Positions 13,889 to 20,419 of a stretch of DNA of 26,449 nt are shown one piece after another. Position 1 is the stretch's first letter, and each line of letters starts with the position of its first letter. Source of the stretch: JAQVXR01 sp050945755. GTDB lineage: Bacteria; Bacillota; Dehalobacteriia; Dehalobacteriales; Dehalobacteriaceae. The notes under the pieces were generated by a model, which ran no database searches, was not told the DNA's origin, and saw only the letters and a program-made list of their open reading frames with translations. The DNA lies in NCBI GenBank assembly GCA_050945755.1, contig JBMNTN010000026.1, forward strand, positions 1 to 26,449, read 5' to 3'. The translations under genes were made by a program, and so were the position numbers.

Positions 13889-15427
13889 TTATATCTTCTC
13901 CTTCTTCCCGTGCTGATAGTACCCCGAAGGCAAGTATTCTTCTTTCCCGAGACCGGCCAGTGTTTCCATAGCTTCATCCACAGATGCGTCAAGTAAAAGC
14001 TTACCTTTTTCTAAAAAAAGCACCCGTTGACAGCAGGAAACAACCACATTAGGTTCATGGCAAACCATCAGCGTCAATCCTCCCTGAGCTCGATGTTCTC
14101 GAAGCGCATTAACTAGAAGGTCAATTCGTTCGCTATCTTGCCCTACCAAGGGTTCATCTAAAATTAAAACCTTCGGAGAATAGGCAAGAACCGAGATCAA
14201 AGTAAGTCTCTTTTTTTCCCCTAAGCTCAGTGTAAAAGGGTTTTTATTTCGATACTGATTAAGCCCGAAGTTTTCCAATAACAAGTCAATTTTGCCTTGA
14301 ATTAATTCAGGTGCTTCCTTGCTTAAAAAAAGTGAGGGAAGCAATGCTTCTTTAAAAACGGTATTCTCAAAGATTTGGTGATTAGGATTTTGAAAAGATA
14401 AGCCCATATCATGAGCACGACGAGAGACCTTTAGTTTAGTGATATTTTCTCTGTCCAGATAAATTTTCCCTGCTCCGGGTTTAATTACTCCCAGTAATAC
14501 CTGTAACAGGGTAGTTTTGCCACTGCCGTTATCTCCCATTAAAGCAATGGTTTCACCTGGATATGCCTTAAAATTGATTTGTGCGAGAATCTCTTTTTCT
14601 TCATAACTCACGCTTAAGTTTTCCACGGAGAGAAGAGGCGCCGACCCTTCCTTTTTATCGCAGAAAAGTTGTGACCTCTCCTCAGATGGACCGGCAAACG
14701 CTCTTCCTTTTGAGTCTGACAATTCTTGATACTCTTGAGGAGTGATCGTGCGAGTAATTCTTCCCTTCTCCATAAACAATAATAAATCAGTAATAGGTAA
14801 AAGCCTTTCCAGGCGATGCTCAATTACGATGATGGAAATGTCATGATCTTTTCTTAATTTTTCTAATGTTCGAAGTACTTCTCCGGTACAGGAAGGATCT
14901 AAATTGGCAGTTGGTTCATCCAGAATCAAAAGAGACGGAGTCATTGCCAACACAGAAGCGATAGCCACCCGCTGTTTTTCCCCTCCGGATAGAGTGTGCA
15001 CCTGTCGCTCCAGTAAATCCCGGGCTCCCACCGCATCCAGAGCAAACGAGACCCGTTCTCGAATTTCTGCCGGAGGAAAACAGAGGTTTTCCGGCCCAAA
15101 AGCAACCTCATCCCGTACCGTCAAGGTACAAAGTTGAGCTTCTGGGTCCTGCTGCACTAGCCCGACAATGCCGGACAGCCCACCGGCAGGATAATCTTTA
15201 GTGTCTTTCCCCTCTATCCTGACACTCCCCTCCATTTTTCCGGCAAAGGCATAGGGAATAAATCCGGCTAGACACAAGGCCAGGGTAGATTTGCCGCACC
15301 CGCTGGCGCCGGAAATAGTGAGAAACTCTCCCCGATGCACCTTCAGGTTAATCCTGTCCAGTGCCGGATAATGAGATCCGTTGTAAGTAAAAGAAAGTTC
15401 CTTAATATCCACAACCGGTTCTAACAT
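13889..15427 (-). CDS. Fused double ATPase of an ECF transporter (EcfA1A2, YkoD-like)
   Basis: A 512-residue protein with two complete ABC ATPase domains. The first (about residues 5-235) has GASGCGKST, Q-loop VQQDPEAQL, LSGGEKQR and LLILDEPTANLD. The second (about residues 265-490) has GDNGSGKTT, FQNPNHQIF, LSLGEKKR and VLILDEPLVGQD. The Q-loop DPE/NPN forms are typical of ECF-type ATPases. Its second signature, LSLGE, departs from LSGGE, as is common in one half of such pairs. The fusion into one chain is the YkoD arrangement. AAGGAG precedes the ATG and the gene starts 14 bases after the S component. It powers uptake of whatever the S component binds. Confidence 0.92.
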   Translation of the reverse strand: MLEPVVDIKELSFTYNGSHYPALDRINLKVHRGEFLTISGASGCGKSTLALCLAGFIPYAFAGKMEGSVRIEGKDTKDYPAGGLSGIVGLVQQDPEAQLCTLTVRDEVAFGPENLCFPPAEIRERVSFALDAVGARDLLERQVHTLSGGEKQRVAIASVLAMTPSLLILDEPTANLDPSCTGEVLRTLEKLRKDHDISIIVIEHRLERLLPITDLLLFMEKGRITRTITPQEYQELSDSKGRAFAGPSEERSQLFCDKKEGSAPLLSVENLSVSYEEKEILAQINFKAYPGETIALMGDNGSGKTTLLQVLLGVIKPGAGKIYLDRENITKLKVSRRAHDMGLSFQNPNHQIFENTVFKEALLPSLFLSKEAPELIQGKIDLLLENFGLNQYRNKNPFTLSLGEKKRLTLISVLAYSPKVLILDEPLVGQDSERIDLLVNALREHRAQGGLTLMVCHEPNVVVSCCQRVLFLEKGKLLLDASVDEAMETLAGLGKEEYLPSGYYQHGKKEKI

Positions 15428-15441
15428 AAGCGCTCCTTTTC

Positions 15442-16491
15442 TTATTCCACTACGAGCCTATTCACCATCTTCACCCAATATCCTCCATCATAATTACCGG
15501 CAATCAGGCGCAACATATCTTCTTCTCGGATTAAGAGCATCTCCTCGTCATTTAGCACTTTATCTAATTCAAACTCTACCTGATAGCCGTCTGTGGCCAT
15601 AACTTTAAGCTTTTTCGCCTCTTCCAGCGGCACCGCCTCATGCAAAATTTGTTTTAAAGGAATCCCTGTATAATCCATTGGAGGAACGTAACTGATCTCC
15701 CCCTTTAATTCCGCGGTAATGGTTGTTTCATACCTGTCAAAATGGTTCAGCTGAAAAGAAAGGGGTTTTTCCACCGCACCCTCCACCATACAATTGGGGC
15801 CTACCCAAGGAGGCTCAAAAACAGCCGCAAAATAGTAAACCGCACTAGTGGAGAGAAGAATTACAAGAACGGCGGTGACTACAAACCTAATACGGGGGAC
15901 GGCGGCTCTATCATCTTCCGAATCGGAAGAAATCCGCGAGGGCCTTGCTTGAAGCACAATCTCCAAAACACTATGTCCAAAACTTCCCGCAAAAAGCACC
16001 CCGGAAATAAAGGCGATGAGGGAAATTAAAATAATATAGGCAATAGGCGCGCCGGTGAAGTAGAGAAGCTGTAAAGCAAAAACGTTGGAAGCGGCGGAAA
16101 TTCCACCTGCCAGCATGTAACTTGGCAAATTATGTCTCCTGGTAATCAGGAGAACCACATCTACCAATAAGCCTTGGATGAAAGAAACCATAATTATGGC
16201 CACTCCATGGGTACTGCCGGTGAGTAACTCGATTACTCCCTTCAGCAGACCTGCAGCGGTAGCGGTGCCCGGTCTTTTAATCAGTCCGGCTGCTAAAATG
16301 AACCAGAAAACATGGAGCCCGGAAACAAATTGCCCGGCACCGAAAGGAATACCGAAAATGCGATTTAAAAGATTGCCGAGATATCCCACATAAGTGCTCA
16401 TCACACCCCCGATACCACTTAAAATGGCAATCACCATCAGGTCCCGATTGCTAAAGTAATACTTCCTGTTGATATGCATTCTTTCACCCAT
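15442..16491 (-). CDS. ECF transporter S component (YkoE-like) fused to an extracytoplasmic sulfite-oxidase-like domain
   Basis: A 349-residue protein in two parts. Residues about 10-190 form a membrane domain like YkoE/PF09819, with GLHVFWFILAAGLIKRPGTA and ELLTGSTHGVAIIM. YkoE is linked to thiamine or hydroxymethylpyrimidine uptake. A further membrane helix (FVVTAVLVILLSTSAVYYF) leads to an outer domain of about 110 residues with YTGIPLKQIL, VMATDGYQVEFELDKV and YWVKMVNRLVVE. That domain resembles the separate lipoprotein encoded next to it and the molybdopterin-binding fold of sulfite oxidase, without a cysteine ligand. Ordinary YkoE proteins lack this domain. The ATG at 16489-16491 has GGGAGG upstream; the frame could begin 5 codons earlier. 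No thiamine riboswitch is visible upstream, so its substrate may differ. Confidence 0.8.
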   Translation of the reverse strand: MGERMHINRKYYFSNRDLMVIAILSGIGGVMSTYVGYLGNLLNRIFGIPFGAGQFVSGLHVFWFILAAGLIKRPGTATAAGLLKGVIELLTGSTHGVAIIMVSFIQGLLVDVVLLITRRHNLPSYMLAGGISAASNVFALQLLYFTGAPIAYIILISLIAFISGVLFAGSFGHSVLEIVLQARPSRISSDSEDDRAAVPRIRFVVTAVLVILLSTSAVYYFAAVFEPPWVGPNCMVEGAVEKPLSFQLNHFDRYETTITAELKGEISYVPPMDYTGIPLKQILHEAVPLEEAKKLKVMATDGYQVEFELDKVLNDEEMLLIREEDMLRLIAGNYDGGYWVKMVNRLVVE

Positions 16492-16536
16492 GATTAAACC
16501 TCCCACGCACCACTCTTTACCAGGCCGATCAAGCTT

Positions 16537-17094
16537 TTAATCAATACGAATCGTCTTTATATTCCGTACCCAGTAGGGCTTATTCACATCCCCCGGAGCT
16601 TTTTGACCAACCACCAGTTGAAAGGGATTGCCATGCTTCATGTCATATTCACGGCCGTCTTCTTCCCAGGCCAGAATCATCTTATATTTTGCTTGGAGAT
16701 TTTGCTCATCTATATAATCTTCCTTCTTCACATCTTTTATGGAGTACTCCACTTTGTATCCGTCTTCCGCAATAAATGAAACCTTAGAAGCATCCTCTTT
16801 TAAACTTACTTTTTTCTGCAAGACATACCAAATCCAAACACCTTTAAAATGAAAATATTCTTTTGTCCCGTATGAATTAATGGCTAAATAATCAGCCTCA
16901 ACCAAGCCTTCCTCCATTACTTTTAGTTCATCAAGAGTAAAAGCTGCCTTTTCTTCTATCCCATCCCCTTCAATCAATACTGTACCTACCGGAATCTCTT
17001 TCGCACCACAGCCCGGTACTAGAACAACGGCTAGCAGAATGAAGAGCAAAGTAATAAAAACCGGCTTGTCATTATAAAAATAATTACGATGCAT
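16537..17094 (-). CDS. Lipoprotein with a sulfite-oxidase-like (molybdopterin-fold) domain
   Basis: A 185-residue exported lipoprotein. After a hydrophobic signal ending at VPGC comes one domain with TLDELKVME, HFKGVWIWYVL, FIAEDGYKVEYSIKDV, GNPFQLVVG and a final PYWVRNIKTIRID. These are the landmarks of the sulfite oxidase molybdopterin domain (WtGvpL, a DGY strand, G-P-RLV, KWVkri), but the molybdenum-ligand cysteine is missing: the region reads NSYG. It therefore probably binds something other than Mo, or only the pterin. I start at the ATG at 17092-17094 with GGAGG upstream; a frame reaching 17163 has no ribosome site. It precedes the S component, whose C-terminal domain is its relative, so it may pass a ligand to the transporter (inference). 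Confidence 0.72.
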   Translation of the reverse strand: MHRNYFYNDKPVFITLLFILLAVVLVPGCGAKEIPVGTVLIEGDGIEEKAAFTLDELKVMEEGLVEADYLAINSYGTKEYFHFKGVWIWYVLQKKVSLKEDASKVSFIAEDGYKVEYSIKDVKKEDYIDEQNLQAKYKMILAWEEDGREYDMKHGNPFQLVVGQKAPGDVNKPYWVRNIKTIRID

Positions 17095-17227
17095 AGTAAA
17101 TGCCTCCAAAGTCCTTTCTCCGCCACAAACTAAAACTTCGTTCAGGTAAAGTTTTAACTCCATCTGAACGATAGTTGAACTTATCCAGGAGCTTAGCGGC
17201 GGTTAGCTAATTGTAAAAAGACAAAGT

Positions 17228-18793
17228 TCACTGCAAAATAACCGGGTTTACTTCTGTATCATTAGTCAATTCATCGACAATGTAGACCTTGATGATATCA
17301 CCGGGCTCTACGTTAAAACCGGCCTGGGCAGTATTTACTTGGTCAAAATCAGCTTTAGTCGCATTCAGTCCCAGTTGCACCCCATCCCTTAAATGCACAA
17401 AGGCTACTGTTTCCAACCCATGATGGGGTTTAACCGGTGTAATGCTGCATGTAAAATGCTTAAACCCCGCTGTATCGGGCTTAACATTCATATAATTTAT
17501 CCCGTCCGGGGTTATCCCGACAGTATAAGCAAGATCCGCCTGGGGTACAATTGTGTAGACAGGCCTTATTCCTGTTTGGTCCTCTTTGTTGATGGTGTAG
17601 CTTTCAATCAGTTCCCCCGTTGCTTTCTTGGCGGTAAGGGTTAAAACATTACCGTCTATTTCAATCACCTGGTAATTGCTGCCAGTCTCCTCTCTGGCGA
17701 TATAAGGAAATCCGCTGCCCCCGGCGTAAGTCTTGGTACCGGCATTACCCATTACGTAAACAATTCCGTCAGCAGGCTTTGTCTTAATCTCCCCCTGAAA
17801 AATAGGATGAGTGCGCATATAAAGATGCTGGTGGCCGACAAAAACCATGTCCACCCGGTACTGTTCCAAAATCGGCACCCAGTTATCCTGAATGGATTTA
17901 TCAATTCCTTTATAATCATGAGTTGCCGGATAGGCAGGGACATGAAACATAACGAATTTCCAAGCCTTATTTGTGTTTTCCAGATCATGAGTCAGCCATT
18001 GTTTTACCCTTTCATCAGTATTTTTGCCGCTGTTCAGCACAATAAAATGGGCAGGGCCATAATCAAAGGAGTAAAACTCCTGTTTTAATCCTTCCGGGCC
18101 ATTATCGGGCAAGACAAAAAATTTTTCATACATTAGCCCGTCGTGGTTGCCCATTGTGGGCATTACCGAAAACTTGGAAAACACACCCGTTGCCGCATCC
18201 AGAAATTCTCCCCACTCCTCTTCATCACTGTCGTTATCAGTCAAGTCACCGCCTATTAGGGCAAACTTAATTTGGGGATAATCTTGATAAACTGTATCCA
18301 ACATCTGGCCCCAGACATCATACCCGGACTGCACATCCCCCATGTACAAAAATGAGAATTCTTCTTGGTCGGAAGCAGTAGTAAAAGTTAAGGGCTCACT
18401 CCACGCACCGTTTCTCCCTACCCGGTAAATATATTCTTCACCCGGAATCAACCCGGTAATATTTACTGTATACCGGTAATTAACACTGTCAAACTTCCCA
18501 CAGTCGGCCTCTGCTTTTTTGGCGACATCAAAATTTCCGGTATATTCTTCAGCACTTACGTACTCTACCCATCCCGTATCCGCATCCGGCATTAACCAGG
18601 TAATGGTCTGGGACGTAGTGGGATCCATTGTCCAAGTAAGGATAATTCTCTCCGGCGTAGCGTTTTCCTCCGCCCAAACAGGGGAGAAAAACATCATACA
18701 GCTGAAAACCACTAATAAATGCAACACCAAATGAAAAACGCTGCTTCTTTTGGTTGGTCTATTTATATGATGATATTCAAATCCAGATTTCAT
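17228..18793 (-). CDS. Exported purple-acid-phosphatase-like metallophosphoesterase
   Basis: A 521-residue exported enzyme. A signal peptide (FHLVLHLLVVFSCMMFFSPVWA) is followed by a fibronectin-like N-terminal domain as in purple acid phosphatases. The calcineurin-type catalytic domain has MGDVQSG, GGDLTDND, GNHDG, FHVPAY and GHQHLYMR, carrying the two-metal ligands. A C-terminal module of about 109 residues ends exactly at NPVILQ and is nearly the same as the end of the giant protein at 23549. It should hydrolyse phosphate monoesters or diesters outside the cell. The ATG at 18793 has AAAGGAG 10 bases before it. Whether it serves phosphate gain or processes a phosphorylated ligand (for example a pterin or thiamine phosphate for the ECF transporter downstream) is open. 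Confidence 0.85.
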   Translation of the reverse strand: MKSGFEYHHINRPTKRSSVFHLVLHLLVVFSCMMFFSPVWAEENATPERIILTWTMDPTTSQTITWLMPDADTGWVEYVSAEEYTGNFDVAKKAEADCGKFDSVNYRYTVNITGLIPGEEYIYRVGRNGAWSEPLTFTTASDQEEFSFLYMGDVQSGYDVWGQMLDTVYQDYPQIKFALIGGDLTDNDSDEEEWGEFLDAATGVFSKFSVMPTMGNHDGLMYEKFFVLPDNGPEGLKQEFYSFDYGPAHFIVLNSGKNTDERVKQWLTHDLENTNKAWKFVMFHVPAYPATHDYKGIDKSIQDNWVPILEQYRVDMVFVGHQHLYMRTHPIFQGEIKTKPADGIVYVMGNAGTKTYAGGSGFPYIAREETGSNYQVIEIDGNVLTLTAKKATGELIESYTINKEDQTGIRPVYTIVPQADLAYTVGITPDGINYMNVKPDTAGFKHFTCSITPVKPHHGLETVAFVHLRDGVQLGLNATKADFDQVNTAQAGFNVEPGDIIKVYIVDELTNDTEVNPVILQ

Positions 18794-18839
18794 GGTCAGC
18801 CTGCTCCTTTTATTAATACACTATGTAACTGATAAATCA

Positions 18840-18869
18840 CGGAAAGGGGTTTTTGAGTTCCCCTTTCCG
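18840..18869. other. Strong hairpin without U-tract
   Basis: CGGAAAGGGG (18840-18849) and CCCCTTTCCG (18860-18869) form a perfect 10-base stem in the 143-base gap between the 455-residue SLH gene and the phosphatase gene. No T run follows on either strand, so it may be an RNA-stability or processing element rather than a standard terminator. Confidence 0.6.
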
Positions 18870-18936
18870 CACCATATTCTCATTGCATTAAACACTAAAT
18901 TCTGAGTCTGTGTCCTAAGAGTAATACCCTAAACAC

Positions 18937-20304
18937 TCATCGACTTTCATTATTTTTTAAAGCATTTAAAATAACTGTTACTGCCTCAGCTCGAGTAGCG
19001 TTACCACGGGGCTGAATGGTGTTATCCGGATATCCTTTCATGATCCCGTTTCCGGTGGCAATAGCCACTGCTTCTTTAGCCCAATCTGAAATGCGATCAC
19101 TGTCGTCAAAGGGAAGCACTTCTGCCGCTCCGGAAAGCTTAGCTGCCTGCACTACCATCACCGCCATTTGCTCCCGAGTAATCAAGTCATCGGGACCGAA
19201 GGCACCGGTATCATACCCTTTAACCACTCCGTTTTCCGCCGCCGCCCCAATATAGTCCTCAGCCCAATGACTTTCTGTATCCGTAAATGTTTGTCCCATA
19301 ACCTTCGTAAGCTTGAATGCTTTAACCAGCACCGCGGCAAATTCAGCCCGGGTGATTCTGTTGTTCGGCATAAAACTGCCGTCAGGATACCCGTTGATGG
19401 CACCGAAGTTTACTAATTGATTAATGTTTTGCTCCGCCCAGTGCCCGGCAATGTCATTTAAAGTGGTTTCCTGCGCCACCTTAGTTAATAGGGCAAATTT
19501 AGTAAAATGATTCACTTCTACGGTTATGGTATTACCTGAAACTTTACCACCGAGATTTACCCACCGGCCCTGAATTTGATCATAGTAATATACTTCCGAA
19601 ACCTCGCCGGGGTTTAAGGAAGTTTGAGCAAAGGTAAAAGTCAAGGTAACCGGTTTATTAAAACTGTAACTGACATTACTGCCTACTTTAAACTCGAACA
19701 CAGAGCCCAGGATCCTAAAACCGGTAGGAGCAGCCGGAGGATCCGTCACCTTTTCAATGATGATGTCCACCTTTTGTGTGCCTGTTAATGCATTGGCCGG
19801 TATTTTCACCGTGACTTCACTCCCAAGGCTGACGGTGCCGCCGGCGCTGGGAGTAACTTCTGCCTTTCCGTTAGTAGAGGTAACCTCTTTTTCCGATGAA
19901 CCACTTCCCCCTCCCCCGCCGGTGTTACCACCGGAAAAATCCCCACCAGGTTGGGTAGTTTCTTTGACAATAAAACTTTTGCTTGCAACATTACTGCCAT
20001 AACCGGCAACAACCAGATACTCGCCGGCTTGGGCCGGAGCTTTAAAGGTAAGACTGTAATTTTTGTCCGCGCCGGATTTTATGGCATCATAAAAGACTAT
20101 GCCTTGGGTACTGTCCAAAACTTTCACGGAAACGAAAACATTCGGATCGGCCTGGCCGGACGCCGTAATCTCCCCTCCCTGCGCTACTTTAATTGGGTTT
20201 AACGTAAGACTGACATTGTCCGCAAAAGCAAAACCCGGTAGCAAAAAAACCAAAAATATTACTGCTGTAACGAATACGATCGTCCTCTTGGTATGTTTAT
20301 ACAT
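18937..20304 (-). CDS. SLH-domain surface protein with Ig-like and ZU5-like domains
   Basis: A 455-residue cell-surface protein. The signal peptide ends near FAFA. One Ig-like domain follows (about residues 30-112, with VSVKVLDSTQGIVFYDAI), then a Gly/Ser linker (about 115-135) and a domain with TPSAGGTVSLGSEVTVKIP and a closing HFTKFALL (about 136-272). Three SLH motifs (about 283-452) carry the conserved ITRAE, ITREQ and ATRAE segments, which bind the secondary cell-wall polymer. GAGGGAGAG precedes the ATG. It is a shorter paralogue of the 924-residue protein upstream: same order of domains, one Ig repeat instead of three. It is probably an anchor or display protein for the exported set; no enzyme domain is seen. 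Confidence 0.85.
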   Translation of the reverse strand: MYKHTKRTIVFVTAVIFLVFLLPGFAFADNVSLTLNPIKVAQGGEITASGQADPNVFVSVKVLDSTQGIVFYDAIKSGADKNYSLTFKAPAQAGEYLVVAGYGSNVASKSFIVKETTQPGGDFSGGNTGGGGGSGSSEKEVTSTNGKAEVTPSAGGTVSLGSEVTVKIPANALTGTQKVDIIIEKVTDPPAAPTGFRILGSVFEFKVGSNVSYSFNKPVTLTFTFAQTSLNPGEVSEVYYYDQIQGRWVNLGGKVSGNTITVEVNHFTKFALLTKVAQETTLNDIAGHWAEQNINQLVNFGAINGYPDGSFMPNNRITRAEFAAVLVKAFKLTKVMGQTFTDTESHWAEDYIGAAAENGVVKGYDTGAFGPDDLITREQMAVMVVQAAKLSGAAEVLPFDDSDRISDWAKEAVAIATGNGIMKGYPDNTIQPRGNATRAEAVTVILNALKNNESR

Positions 20305-20337
20305 CTTCTCTCCCTCTTCATATTCATGTAACGGAGT

Positions 20338-20372
20338 CTAAGCATCAGGTGGAGTTTCCTCCTGATGCTTAG
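20338..20372. other. Hairpin between the two SLH genes
   Basis: CTAAGCATCAGG (20338-20349) pairs perfectly with CCTGATGCTTAG (20361-20372). No U-tract follows on either strand. It lies between the stop of the 924-residue SLH gene and the ribosome site of the next SLH gene. Confidence 0.6.
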
Positions 20373-20419
20373 CTCGTGACGGCACCAAGCCATCCATGAC
20401 CATCGACAAATTACATGCG

